Shown here in pieces: positions 40,991 to 50,992 of a stretch of DNA of 64,000 nucleotides (positions within the stretch are counted from its first letter, which is position 1; the number at the start of each line of letters is the position of its first letter). A model generated the notes under the pieces. That model made no database searches. It was not told the DNA's origin and saw only the letters and a program-made list of their open reading frames with translations. The position numbers were made by a program, and so were the translations under genes. This DNA is from Oscillospiraceae bacterium (GTDB taxonomy: Bacteria > Bacillota > Clostridia > UBA1381 > UBA9506): the NCBI GenBank assembly GCA_015068935.1, contig SVJO01000001.1, forward strand, positions 62,001 to 126,000, read 5' to 3'.

Positions 40991-42910
40991 ATGAAAGAAA
41001 AATTTTATATAACAACTGCTATTGCTTATACATCACGTAAGCCTCATATCGGAAATACTTACGAAATTGTATTAACAGATGCTATTGCAAGATATAAAAA
41101 GATGCTGGGCTATGATGTTTATTTTCTCACAGGCACAGACGAACATGGTCAGAAAATTGAGGAAATAGCAAAAGACGCAGGGGTTTCACCTAAGGAATAT
41201 GTTGACGGTGTTGCAGGGGAAATCAAGAAAATCTGGGATTTAATGAATACTGATTATGATAAATTTATCAGAACAACTGATGACTATCACGTTGAGGCTG
41301 TTCAGAAGATATTTAAAAAACTCTATGACCAGGGTGATATTTATAAGGGTGAGTATGAAGGTCTTTATTGTGTTCCCTGCGAGTCCTTTTTCACAGAAAC
41401 ACAGCTTGTTGACGGCAAATGCCCTGACTGCGGACGTGAAGTAGTTAAAACAAAGGAAGAAGCATATTTCTTTAAAATGAGTAAATATCAGGACAGACTT
41501 ATTAAATACATCGAAGAAAATCCTGAATTTATTCAACCTGAAAGCAGAAAAAAGGAAATGATTAATAATTTCTTAAAACCGGGACTTCAGGATTTATGCG
41601 TTTCAAGAACGTCATTTAAATGGGGCGTTCCTGTTACATTTGACGATAAGCACGTTATCTATGTGTGGATTGATGCTCTTTCCAACTATATTACGGCTCT
41701 TGGCTATTCTCCTGACAAAAAATCAGAATTATACGAAAAATACTGGCCTGCCGATGTCCATATCATAGGAAAAGATATTCTTCGTTTCCATACGATTTAC
41801 TGGCCTATAATGCTTATGGCACTTTCCCAGCCGCTACCAAAACAGATTTTCGGTCATCCATGGCTGCTTTCAGGAATTGATAAAATGAGTAAATCAAGAG
41901 GAAATGTTCTTTATGCTGATGATTTAGTTAGTCAATTCGGCGTCGACGCAATCAGATATTATCTTTTAGCTGAAATGCCCTACGCACAGGACGGAACAAT
42001 TTCCTATGAAAATATTATATCCCGCTATAATGCCGACCTTGCAAATAATTTAGGAAACTTAGTCAGCAGAACTGTTGCAATGAGCAAAAAATATTTTGAC
42101 GGCAAAATTATGCCTCAGTTTGAAGGCGAATTTGATGCTGATTTAAGAGACTGTGTATTTAAATGTGTCAAAAATTTCAAAGAAAAGATGGATACATTCC
42201 ACACAGCTGATGCTTTAGCGGAAATATTTGCCCTGTGCAGACGTTCAAATAAATATATTGATGAAACAATGCCTTGGAGCTTAGCTAAAGACGAATCCCA
42301 AAAAGAACGCCTTGGAGGTGTTCTCTACAATCTCATTGAAACTATCAGAATTATAGCTGTTATGTTACAGCCCTTTATGCCGCAAACAGCTGAAAGTATC
42401 TTTGAGCAGATTAATGCAAAAGAAAAATCATGGGACTCTGTTCAGGGTTTCGGTTTAACAGAAGAAGGCTCATCAGTCGGCGATAGCAAAATGCTTTTTG
42501 CACGTCTCGACGAAAAAAAGCTGCTTGATGAGCTTACAAAGGAAGAAACATCTAAAGATAAAGAAAAAGAGACTTCAATTGATGCAAATCTTATAACTAT
42601 TGACGATTTTGCAAAACTTGAAATCAAAGTAGGTCTTGTAGTTAAATCAGAAAAAGTAGAAGGCTCTGACAAACTCTTAGTCTCTCAAATTAAAATAGGC
42701 GACGAAACAAGACAGATTGTCTCAGGAATTGCTAAATACTACACTCCTGATGAATTTGTCGGCAAGAAAGTCTGTGTTGTTACTAACTTAAAGCCTGTTA
42801 AACTCTTTGGTGTTCTCTCAGAAGGAATGGTTTTAGCAGGAAAAGATAAAAAGGATTTATCTGTAATAACCTTAGATAAAGATATTCCTGACGGAACGCG
42901 TATAAGCTAA
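40991..42910 (+). CDS. metG: Methionyl-tRNA synthetase with C-terminal tRNA-binding domain
   Basis: TTAIAYTSRKPHIGNTYE; CPDCGREV; KMSKSRGNV; C-terminal EMAP/Trbp111 domain. Confidence 0.97.
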   Translation: MKEKFYITTAIAYTSRKPHIGNTYEIVLTDAIARYKKMLGYDVYFLTGTDEHGQKIEEIAKDAGVSPKEYVDGVAGEIKKIWDLMNTDYDKFIRTTDDYHVEAVQKIFKKLYDQGDIYKGEYEGLYCVPCESFFTETQLVDGKCPDCGREVVKTKEEAYFFKMSKYQDRLIKYIEENPEFIQPESRKKEMINNFLKPGLQDLCVSRTSFKWGVPVTFDDKHVIYVWIDALSNYITALGYSPDKKSELYEKYWPADVHIIGKDILRFHTIYWPIMLMALSQPLPKQIFGHPWLLSGIDKMSKSRGNVLYADDLVSQFGVDAIRYYLLAEMPYAQDGTISYENIISRYNADLANNLGNLVSRTVAMSKKYFDGKIMPQFEGEFDADLRDCVFKCVKNFKEKMDTFHTADALAEIFALCRRSNKYIDETMPWSLAKDESQKERLGGVLYNLIETIRIIAVMLQPFMPQTAESIFEQINAKEKSWDSVQGFGLTEEGSSVGDSKMLFARLDEKKLLDELTKEETSKDKEKETSIDANLITIDDFAKLEIKVGLVVKSEKVEGSDKLLVSQIKIGDETRQIVSGIAKYYTPDEFVGKKVCVVTNLKPVKLFGVLSEGMVLAGKDKKDLSVITLDKDIPDGTRIS

Positions 42911-42963
42911 ATAATAAAAGAAACTGTCCTAAAAATCGGGCAGTTTCTTTAATAGCACCTGTT

Positions 42964-43137
42964 TCAGTTATCTCCTCTCAGGAGATTTTCTGCATAATCT
43001 TTTAAGCTTTCAAAAGAATTAACACCGCCTGAGCGCGACTGAATCTGTTCTCTGACATAGTCAGGAAGTGTATTGAAATATTGTCTTGCCTCAGATTCAT
43101 TTTCTAAGACTTCATTTAGTCCGGGATATTTTTGCAT
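42964..43137 (-). CDS. Small acidic protein, 57 aa, function unknown
   Basis: Hand translation MQKYPGLNEVLENESEARQYFNTLPDYVREQIQSRSGGVNSFESLKDYAENLLRGDN*; RBS GGAGAGG; absent from ORF track (<60 aa). Confidence 0.75.
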   Translation of the reverse strand: MQKYPGLNEVLENESEARQYFNTLPDYVREQIQSRSGGVNSFESLKDYAENLLRGDN

Positions 43138-43269
43138 AACGTATCCTCTCCTTCTTTTGTAAATTTGCTTATATTTTATGCAGAAAAGGATTTTTAATAC
43201 ACTTTTTTACTAATATTTAATCAGAAAAAAGATATAATAATCTCATAACAATATATAAGGAGAAAAGAC

Positions 43270-45060
43270 ATGTTTATAACAGAGGATATAAAATATATTG
43301 GTGTAGATGACCACAAGGTTGATTTATTTGAAGGTCAGTATGTTGTCCCAAATGGTATTTCCTATAACTCCTATGCTATTTTAGATGAAAAAATCGCAAT
43401 TATGGACACCGTTGACCAGAACTTCACTCATGAATGGCTTGATAACATACAAAAAACTCTTGACAGGCGCACTCCTGATTATCTTATCATTCAGCATATG
43501 GAGCCTGACCATTCAGCAAATATTTTTAATTTTATGAAACTTTATCCTGATGCCAAAATTGTTTCTTCTTCAAAGGCTTTTACTATGATGAAAGGATTTT
43601 TCGGCACAGAATTTGAAGAAAGACGAATTGTTATAAGCGAAGGAGATACTCTTTCCCTCGGCAAACACAATTTAACATTTGTGACAGCCCCAATGGTTCA
43701 CTGGCCTGAAGTAATTGTAACATATGATAGAACAGATAAAGTTCTTTTTTCAGCTGATGGTTTTGGTAAGTTTGGGGCATTAGATGTCAGCGAAGACTGG
43801 GCATGTGAGGCAAGACGCTATTTTATCGGTATTGTAGGCAAATATGGCGCTCAGGTTCAAAACCTTCTTAAAAAGGCATCAGGACTTGATATAGAGAAGA
43901 TTTGTCCGCTTCACGGTCCCGTATTATCTGAGAATTTGGGATATTACTTAAACTTATATAATATTTGGTCCAGTTATCAGTCCGAATCTGAAGGAATTGT
44001 AATTGCATATACATCAGTGTACGGAAATACAAAAAAGGCTGTAATGCTTTTAGCTGAGAAACTGAAAGAAAACGGCTGTCCCAATGTTGTCTTAAATGAT
44101 TTGGCAAGATGCGATATGGCAGAAGCTGTTGAAGATGCATTCAGATATAATAAAATAGTGTTTGCAACAACCACATACAATGCCGAAATATTCCCGTTCA
44201 TGAGAGAATTTATCAATCATCTCACAGAACGTAATTTCCAAAATAAAACTGTTGCATTCATTGAAAACGGAAGCTGGGCACCGTGCGCAACAAAAGTCAT
44301 GAAGGAAATGCTTAAAAAATCTAAAAATCTGACTTATGCTGAAAATACGGTTAAGATTATGTCAGCATTAAATAATGAAAGCACAGAGGAGCTTAATAAC
44401 CTTTCTAAAGAGCTGTGCAAAGAATATCTTGCCCAGCAGGATGAAACTGCAAACAAAAATGACCTTTCTGCACTGTTTAACATTGGATACGGTCTGTATG
44501 TAGTCACGTCAAACGACGGAAAGAATGATAACGGGCTTATAGTCAACACAGTTACTCAGGTGACAAACACACCAAACAGAATTGCTGTTACAATAAATAA
44601 AGATAACTACTCGCACCATATTATAAAACAATCAGGCAAGATGAATATAAACTGCCTCAGTACAGATGCCCCCTTCTCTGTTTTTGAAAATTTCGGGTTC
44701 CAGAGCGGAAGAAACACAGATAAATTCAAAAATATGGAAGTTATGCGCTCGGATAACGGACTTATTTTCCTCCCAAGACACATAAATTCGTTTATGTCAT
44801 TAACAGTTGAACAATACGTTGATTTGGACACACACGGAATGTTTATATGTTCCGTAACAGAATCAAGAGTTATGTCATCTCTTGAAACAATGACATACAC
44901 GTATTACCAGAACAACGTTAAACCAAAACCTCAAACTGATGGTAAAAAAGGGTTTGTCTGCAAAATCTGCGGATATGTATATGAAGGTGAGACGCTTCCT
45001 GATGATTATGTATGTCCTCTCTGCAAGCATGGGGCATCGGATTTTGAAGAGATAAAATAA
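43270..45060 (+). CDS. Flavodiiron protein fused to flavin-reductase-like and rubredoxin domains
   Basis: HMEPDHSANIF diiron motif; flavodoxin AYTSVYGNTKKAV; flavin reductase NGLIVNTVTQVTNTPNRIAVTINKDNYSH; rubredoxin CKICGYVYEGETLPDDYVCPLCKHGASDFEEI. Confidence 0.93.
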   Translation: MFITEDIKYIGVDDHKVDLFEGQYVVPNGISYNSYAILDEKIAIMDTVDQNFTHEWLDNIQKTLDRRTPDYLIIQHMEPDHSANIFNFMKLYPDAKIVSSSKAFTMMKGFFGTEFEERRIVISEGDTLSLGKHNLTFVTAPMVHWPEVIVTYDRTDKVLFSADGFGKFGALDVSEDWACEARRYFIGIVGKYGAQVQNLLKKASGLDIEKICPLHGPVLSENLGYYLNLYNIWSSYQSESEGIVIAYTSVYGNTKKAVMLLAEKLKENGCPNVVLNDLARCDMAEAVEDAFRYNKIVFATTTYNAEIFPFMREFINHLTERNFQNKTVAFIENGSWAPCATKVMKEMLKKSKNLTYAENTVKIMSALNNESTEELNNLSKELCKEYLAQQDETANKNDLSALFNIGYGLYVVTSNDGKNDNGLIVNTVTQVTNTPNRIAVTINKDNYSHHIIKQSGKMNINCLSTDAPFSVFENFGFQSGRNTDKFKNMEVMRSDNGLIFLPRHINSFMSLTVEQYVDLDTHGMFICSVTESRVMSSLETMTYTYYQNNVKPKPQTDGKKGFVCKICGYVYEGETLPDDYVCPLCKHGASDFEEIK

Positions 45061-45183
45061 TTTATAGAGCATCGAGGAAAATTTTTCCCTTGATGCTTTT
45101 ATTATTCACTTTATTATTACCTTTTGCATAGTATATTGTAACAGAGACAAATTTTGTTTCTAAAATTTCAGGAGGTAATTTTA

Positions 45184-46026
45184 ATGAATGAAAAACAAAG
45201 AGTAAACCCTTTCTCACCATGCAACGACATAAAGGATTCAGTATGCATACATACCGATAAGGTTTACGATTCATGCAAGGATAAAGACTGCATTGAAGAT
45301 GCAAGGGTATTTTTTACTGCCTGCGACCAGGAAACTATTGACAGAGCAGTAAACGTAAAGGCAAGGAAAGCTGAAATCATATGGGTATTTTCGGACGTTG
45401 AGCCTGTCCCCTTTAACGGTGGATATTACACAGTGGATTTAAAATTCTTTTTCAGAATAACACTTGATGTGTTCCTCGGAGTCGGCAAACCAACAAAAGT
45501 TGAAGGTCTTGCTACATTTGATAAGAAAGTTATTCTCTACGGCTCAGAGGGTAATGCAAAAGTCTTTGAATCAAAATACAGCTATGACAGCTTTGATGAA
45601 CAACTCTGGCAGAAAACAAATATGCCAAAAGCTGTTGTTGAAGTCGTTGACCCGCTCGTTCTTTCTGCAAAACTTGTTGATATAAATGACAAGATGTGTT
45701 GTTGCACAGATGATATCGACTTCTCAACTGTCCCTGAATGTATTTGCAGAGTATTTGATAACTCATTGGTATTAGGCGGCGAGCGAAAGAGAGTATTTGT
45801 CACTATTGGTCTTTTCTCTATCGTAAGAATTGAAAGAAGTGTTCAGCTGCTTATTCCTGCATATGATTTCTGTATTCCTCAGAAAGAGTGTGTAGGTGCG
45901 AGCGAAGACTGTCCGTGTGACATCTTTGAGAAAATTGATTTCCCATTTGAAGAATTTTTCCCACCCGAGAGAACAGACTGTTGTCTTTCTGCTCCCGAAC
46001 ACGACCACGGCTACTGCTGCAGATAG
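45184..46026 (+). CDS. Cysteine-rich hypothetical protein
   Basis: 280 aa from ATG 45184 behind GGAGG; clusters CCC, CIC, CPC, CC; no recognised enzyme motif. Confidence 0.7.
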   Translation: MNEKQRVNPFSPCNDIKDSVCIHTDKVYDSCKDKDCIEDARVFFTACDQETIDRAVNVKARKAEIIWVFSDVEPVPFNGGYYTVDLKFFFRITLDVFLGVGKPTKVEGLATFDKKVILYGSEGNAKVFESKYSYDSFDEQLWQKTNMPKAVVEVVDPLVLSAKLVDINDKMCCCTDDIDFSTVPECICRVFDNSLVLGGERKRVFVTIGLFSIVRIERSVQLLIPAYDFCIPQKECVGASEDCPCDIFEKIDFPFEEFFPPERTDCCLSAPEHDHGYCCR

Positions 46027-46039
46027 TAATTAAATAGAT

Positions 46040-46067
46040 ATCCGTACAGAAAATTTTCTGTACGGAT
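46040..46067 (+). terminator. Terminator
   Basis: ATCCGTACAGAAAATTTTCTGTACGGAT. Confidence 0.85.
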
Positions 46068-46108
46068 ATTTTATTTAAGAATTATTTTTGTTTTTTTCAA
46101 AAAATGTA

Positions 46109-46137
46109 TTGACAAACAAGGAAAAACATGCTATTAT
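46109..46137 (+). promoter_or_regulatory. tRNA-Leu promoter
   Basis: TTGACA-17 nt-TATTAT. Confidence 0.7.
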
Positions 46138-46147
46138 ATTTTGGTAA

Positions 46148-46235
46148 GCTCGAGTGGCGGAACTGGCAGACGCCCGGGACTTAAAATCCCGTGGGACCAA
46201 ATCCCGTACCGGTTCGATTCCGGTTTCGAGCACCA
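46148..46235 (+). tRNA. tRNA-Leu (anticodon TAA), CCA encoded
   Basis: GCTCGAG...CGGGA-CTTAAAA-TCCCG...long variable arm...TTCGAGCACCA. Confidence 0.95.
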
Positions 46236-46237
46236 CG

Positions 46238-46262
46238 TCGGAACAAGTTATACTTGTTCCGA
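46238..46262 (+). terminator. tRNA-Leu terminator
   Basis: TCGGAACAAGT-tat-ACTTGTTCCGATTTTTTT. Confidence 0.85.
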
Positions 46263-46338
46263 TTTTTTTATTTAATAAACACTCAGCTTTTCTGCTCCAA
46301 GTAAAAAAGTTTAAATTAAAAGGGAATAAGCCAAAGGC

Positions 46339-47319
46339 TTATTCCCATTCGATTGTTCCGCTCGGTTTTGGTGTTAAATCATATAATACTCTGTTTACAT
46401 TTTCAACTTCAGTTGTAATTCTTTTTGTAATATGATTTAAAATATCATATGGTATCTCTTCAATTGTTGCTGTCATTGCATCAACAGTGTTGACTGCACG
46501 TATAATAACAGGATATGCATAAGTTCTCATATCGTTTTTTACGCCTACCGATTTAAAGTCAGGAACAGCTGTAAAATACTGCCAAACCTTTCCTTCTAAT
46601 CCGTTCTTTTCAAATTCTTCTCTTAAAATTGCATCAGACTCGCGGACAGCCTCTAATCTATCCTTTGTGATTGCTCCAAGGCATCTTACACCAAGTCCGG
46701 GACCTGGGAACGGCTGACGGTAAACCATGCTGTCAGGAAGTCCTAAAGCAGTACCTACTTCTCTTACTTCATCTTTATAAAGGAATTTAAGCGGTTCTAC
46801 AAGAATAAACTGCAAATCCTCAGGAAGTCCTCCTACGTTATGATGTGCCTTAACAGGACCGCTTTCTATAATATCAGGATAGATTGTTCCCTGAGCCAAG
46901 AACTCAATACCCTCCTGCTTTCTTGCCTCTTCTTCAAAAACACGTATAAATTCAGCACCGATAATTTTACGTTTCTTTTCAGGCTCCTCTACTCCTGCAA
47001 GTTTATCTAAGAATCTGTCTGCACATTCTACATAAACGAGGTTTGCATCTAACTGATTACGGAAAACCTCTACTACCTGCTCAGGCTCGCCTTTTCTTAA
47101 TAAACCATGGTTAACATGGACACAAACAAGGTTTTTACCTATTGCCTTTATTAAAAGTGCCGCTAAAACAGATGAATCAACTCCGCCTGAAAGAGCTAAA
47201 AGCACCTTTTTACCTCCAACCTGCTCACGTATAGCAGTTATCTGCTCGTTTATAAATGCATCGGCAAGCTCTCTTGTATTGATGCGTGCCATTGTCTCAG
47301 GTCTTACATTATTTGACAT
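46339..47319 (-). CDS. guaA: GMP synthase ATP-pyrophosphatase subunit, no glutaminase domain
   Basis: [43 protein letters not shown]; ends ...GTIEWE; about 326 aa from ATG 47319. Confidence 0.9.
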   Translation of the reverse strand: MSNNVRPETMARINTRELADAFINEQITAIREQVGGKKVLLALSGGVDSSVLAALLIKAIGKNLVCVHVNHGLLRKGEPEQVVEVFRNQLDANLVYVECADRFLDKLAGVEEPEKKRKIIGAEFIRVFEEEARKQEGIEFLAQGTIYPDIIESGPVKAHHNVGGLPEDLQFILVEPLKFLYKDEVREVGTALGLPDSMVYRQPFPGPGLGVRCLGAITKDRLEAVRESDAILREEFEKNGLEGKVWQYFTAVPDFKSVGVKNDMRTYAYPVIIRAVNTVDAMTATIEEIPYDILNHITKRITTEVENVNRVLYDLTPKPSGTIEWE

Positions 47320-47427
47320 AACAAATTCCTCCTGTATCATTTAATCGCTTTCGTTTTATTATATAACAACATTTGCATAAAGTCAAGCAAATAGATATAT
47401 GTCTATATAAGTATTTAAAATAAATTT

Positions 47428-48840
47428 TTATCTTTTTTTACCAAATTCTTTGCATATTTTCACAACTACAGGACAAAGCACAATAATTGCAAGTACGTTT
47501 GGAATAACCATTAAATAATTAAATGTGTCAGTCAAAGCCCACACAAGGTCATTTGACGCAACCGCACCCAAAAATACACAAACTGTTGCAACCATCGAAT
47601 AAACAGGAATTGATTTCTTACCAAAGAGGTATTCAAAATTTAGTTTACCGAAAAGATTCCAGCCAATAATAGTTGAAAATGCAAAAAACAGTAAACATAT
47701 TGCCACAAAAATACTTCCAAAGGTTTTTCCGAATACACTTGAAAAAGCAACCTGTGCCATGTTTGAGCTTATAATTCCCTGAGGAAGTACATCCTTGCAA
47801 AGCAGACCATTTTCTGCAATACCTGTTCCTGCATAAATTGTTGAGATAACAACTAAAGCCGTCATTGTCAAAACGATAAATGTATCTATAAAAACACTTA
47901 TCATAGCAGATACCCCCTGTTTATGAGGGTTTTCAACATTTGCCATAGCATGAGCATGAGGAGTTGAGCCCATACCTGCTTCGTTTGAGAAAAGACCTCT
48001 TTTAGCACCCTGAGTTATTGCTTTTTTGAGCGCAAAGCCCAGCGCACCGCCTATTGCGGCATCAGGTCTGAAAGCAAACTTGAAAATTAACGCAAACGTT
48101 TCAGGAATATATGTTATTCTGGCAATTATTACCGCCAGCGAACCCAATATGTATATTACAGCCATTACAGGAACAATTTTTTCAGTGACCGATGCCAGAC
48201 GCTGAATATTTCCGAGGAATACAAAAGCACACATTCCTGCAATTATTATACCTGTTATCCAGCTTTTTACACCAAATGCTGAAAAACACGTTCCTGCAAT
48301 AGAATTTGACTGAACCATTCCTCCGACAAAGCCCAGGGCTATAACTGCGGCAACTGAGAAAAAAACAGCTGAAAATTTACCGAATTTTCCTTTAAAAGCC
48401 TCTTTAATATAATAGACAGGACCGCCCGAAACTGAGCCGTCTTCATTTACAATTCTTGTTTTTTGTGCAAGTACGGCTTCGGCATAAATAGTTGCCATAC
48501 CAAAAAAGGCTATAACCCACATCCAGAAAATTGCGCCTGGACCGCCGACTAAGATAGCACTGCAGGTACCAACAATATTTCCCGTGCCGACTTGTGCTGC
48601 AATAGCAGTTGCAATAGCCTGAAAAGAACTCATTCCGCTTTTTTGCTTTTCTCCGTTAAAATTAAAATTTCCGAAAACCTCTTTTAGTCCTTCTTTAAAA
48701 CAACGTACCTGAACAAATTTTGTCCTTACTGTAAAGATTATCCCTGCTAAAAGCAGCAGAATCAGCAAAATATAATCTGCAAGATAATTGTTAATTTTAT
48801 TTACAATTTCAAGCAATGTTACATTAAAAAAATTATACAT
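47428..48840 (-). CDS. Alanine/glycine:cation symporter (AGCS family)
   Basis: GTGNIVGTCSAILVGGPGAIFWMWV; GLFSNEAGMGSTPHAHAMA; start at ATG 48840 behind GGAGG; track ORF extension reads through the riboswitch. Confidence 0.93.
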   Translation of the reverse strand: MYNFFNVTLLEIVNKINNYLADYILLILLLLAGIIFTVRTKFVQVRCFKEGLKEVFGNFNFNGEKQKSGMSSFQAIATAIAAQVGTGNIVGTCSAILVGGPGAIFWMWVIAFFGMATIYAEAVLAQKTRIVNEDGSVSGGPVYYIKEAFKGKFGKFSAVFFSVAAVIALGFVGGMVQSNSIAGTCFSAFGVKSWITGIIIAGMCAFVFLGNIQRLASVTEKIVPVMAVIYILGSLAVIIARITYIPETFALIFKFAFRPDAAIGGALGFALKKAITQGAKRGLFSNEAGMGSTPHAHAMANVENPHKQGVSAMISVFIDTFIVLTMTALVVISTIYAGTGIAENGLLCKDVLPQGIISSNMAQVAFSSVFGKTFGSIFVAICLLFFAFSTIIGWNLFGKLNFEYLFGKKSIPVYSMVATVCVFLGAVASNDLVWALTDTFNYLMVIPNVLAIIVLCPVVVKICKEFGKKR

Positions 48841-48858
48841 GGTTTTTCCTCCAAAAAA

Positions 48859-48880
48859 AGAGTTGCCCGAAAGCAACTCT
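48859..48880 (-). terminator. Expression-platform terminator of glycine riboswitch
   Basis: AGAGTTGC-TTTCGG-GCAACTCTTTTTTT on minus strand. Confidence 0.8.
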
Positions 48881-48899
48881 GAATAAACACACGAAAATA

Positions 48900-49017
48900 T
48901 CGCTCTGTCCTTTTGCCTGAGAGATTCGGCTCTTTTGCCTTGCACCTTCGGCACTCAATTTAATGAGTTCTCCAGAGTCCCCTCAATGTTCGGTCTTAAA
49001 TAATTCCGAACATTTCA
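48900..49017 (-). ncRNA. Glycine riboswitch (apparently single aptamer)
   Basis: Minus GGGGACTCTGGAGAACTC...GTGCCGAAGGTGCAAGGCAAAAGAGCCGAATCTCTCAGGCAAAAGGACAGAG upstream of AGCS gene. Confidence 0.88.
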
Positions 49018-49042
49018 TCGGTCTGTAAAGTATTACCTGTTA

Positions 49043-49071
49043 AGTGTAACATATATTGTACGGTATGTCAA
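49043..49071 (-). promoter_or_regulatory. SigA promoter of riboswitch/AGCS gene
   Basis: Minus TTGACA-17 nt-TACACT. Confidence 0.65.
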
Positions 49072-49099
49072 TATTTTATCATTTGTTTTCCTTTTGAAA

Positions 49100-49858
49100 T
49101 TACTCAAATTCTATATATTTTTCAGGGTCAGCATATATTCCTTCCTCAACGACTGAAAAATGTAAATGAGCATCATCTAAAAGCTCACCCTTTGCAGTGT
49201 TTCCCACGCATCCTATTGCCTGCCCTGCTTTAATTGCATCCCCTTCTTTTACCATGTCGTCTCCAGCAATATTTGAGTATTCAGTCTTTAAAGTGTCACT
49301 ATGAGCTATAACAACTGTCAATCCAAGTAAATTATCTTCATAAATACGCTCTACTGTACCATCTGCTGAGGCATAAACACTTGAACCAACATCAGCTTTT
49401 ATATCAACTCCCTTATGAATTCTGAAATCTCCCATTGTTTTTGACTTTAATGGCTTGTCAACCGAAAACCTTTTCAGTATGTTGCCTTCGCACGGAGCTG
49501 TAAAGGTAATTGCCTTTTCAGTTTGTATTACTGCACTGCTTACTGCCTTTACACTCTCTTCTTCAAGCTCTTTTGCCTCAGGTTTTTCCTGACTTTGAGG
49601 TATATCTTCTTTTGTTTCATTATTTATTTGATTTTGTAGCTCTAGAATTTTTTCATTTTCCTTAATTATCTCTTCATATGACGGAATAATAATTTCATTT
49701 TCATTATACTCTAAGGCTGAACGCGTAATATTTCCCGCTATTCCAAGAGAAACAATACCTATTATAAAACTCAGCATACACGCACCGATATATAGCTTTG
49801 CTCCTTTTGATAATTTTATTTTTTTCTTTTTTTCATTCTTTTTTTCTGACATCTCCAC
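49100..49858 (-). CDS. M23 family metallopeptidase-domain protein (SpoIIQ-like)
   Basis: N-terminal TM; HKGVDIKADVGSSVYASADGTVERIYEDNLLGLTVVIAHSD. Confidence 0.85.
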   Translation of the reverse strand: MEMSEKKNEKKKKIKLSKGAKLYIGACMLSFIIGIVSLGIAGNITRSALEYNENEIIIPSYEEIIKENEKILELQNQINNETKEDIPQSQEKPEAKELEEESVKAVSSAVIQTEKAITFTAPCEGNILKRFSVDKPLKSKTMGDFRIHKGVDIKADVGSSVYASADGTVERIYEDNLLGLTVVIAHSDTLKTEYSNIAGDDMVKEGDAIKAGQAIGCVGNTAKGELLDDAHLHFSVVEEGIYADPEKYIEFE

Positions 49859-49960
49859 TACCTCCGCTAAATATTATATTCCTAATATTTCCAACAAAAA
49901 AATTTTTTATTCACACAAAGAGATAATTCACATATTATAGTCTAAAGGGAGTGATTTATT

Positions 49961-50878
49961 TTGAATATTGTTTCAACAGCATCAAGATATAGCTATTCTG
50001 TTTTAAACAGGGATTGTAAATGTCTTATGAATGAATATTCATTCATAAAGAAAATTAAAATTGGAAAATCTGTTTTAGGAAAGGAATTATTTTGTTTGCG
50101 GTTTGGTGAGGGAGACAAAAAGGTTTTCGTCAATGCATCCCACCATGGAAATGAATGGATAACTTCAATTCTTGTTATGCGTATGCTTGAAGAAATGTGT
50201 TATCTCTATAGAAATGATATGTCTTATAGGTTATATAACATAAAGGAGATATACAAAAAAGTGTCTCTTTATGTATGTCCGATGGTTAACCCTGACGGAG
50301 TTGACTTATCAGTTTCAGGACTTACAGATGACCTTCCCCCTATTATTAAAACGCGCCTCATTTCATATAACGGAGAAAGTAAAGATTTTAAAGATAAATG
50401 GCAGGCAAACATTAACGGAGTTGATTTAAACCATAATTATGATGCAGGCTTTAGTAAAGGCAAAGCCTTTGAGGCCAGCGAAAAGATTTTCTCACCTGGA
50501 CCGACACGTTATTCAGGAGCATACGCATTCAGTGAACCCGAGACAGTTTCCATAAAAAATTTTATGCTTAACCTGTCTCCTGATATTGCAGTCGCTTATC
50601 ATTCTCAGGGCGAAGAAATATATTTTGACTATGAAGGAAAAGCATGCCAGGAGGCAAGATCATTGGCTCACTTCATGGCAGAAATTTCAGGCTACAAGGC
50701 ATGTTCCCCCGAAGGAATGGCAAGCTATTCAGGGTTTAAGGACTGGATTATTGAAAAATTCAATATCCCCGCTTTTACAATAGAAGTCGGACTTGGTAAG
50801 AATCCTCTCAGTCTGTCGCAATTCGACGATATTCTGCAAAAAAATTTCCCTATGCTCTTGTTTTTGCTTAATAAATAG
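49961..50878 (+). CDS. M14 family zinc carboxypeptidase
   Basis: NASHHGNEWITSILVMRMLEE; CPMVNPDGVDLS; INGVDLNHNYD; FTIEVGLGKNPLSL. Confidence 0.92.
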   Translation: MNIVSTASRYSYSVLNRDCKCLMNEYSFIKKIKIGKSVLGKELFCLRFGEGDKKVFVNASHHGNEWITSILVMRMLEEMCYLYRNDMSYRLYNIKEIYKKVSLYVCPMVNPDGVDLSVSGLTDDLPPIIKTRLISYNGESKDFKDKWQANINGVDLNHNYDAGFSKGKAFEASEKIFSPGPTRYSGAYAFSEPETVSIKNFMLNLSPDIAVAYHSQGEEIYFDYEGKACQEARSLAHFMAEISGYKACSPEGMASYSGFKDWIIEKFNIPAFTIEVGLGKNPLSLSQFDDILQKNFPMLLFLLNK

Positions 50879-50992
50879 TGTTTTATTTTTACAAAAATGT
50901 TAAATTGTGCTCATAACTCTTGACTGTAAAATATTTATGTTATATCATATAGTTATTAGATATTACTAAATGTATTTATAGGAGGAGTTAAT

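Noticed and set aside
46154-46435. 93-aa track ORF starting within tRNA-Leu
   Set aside because: Overlaps tRNA, terminator and the 3' end of guaA
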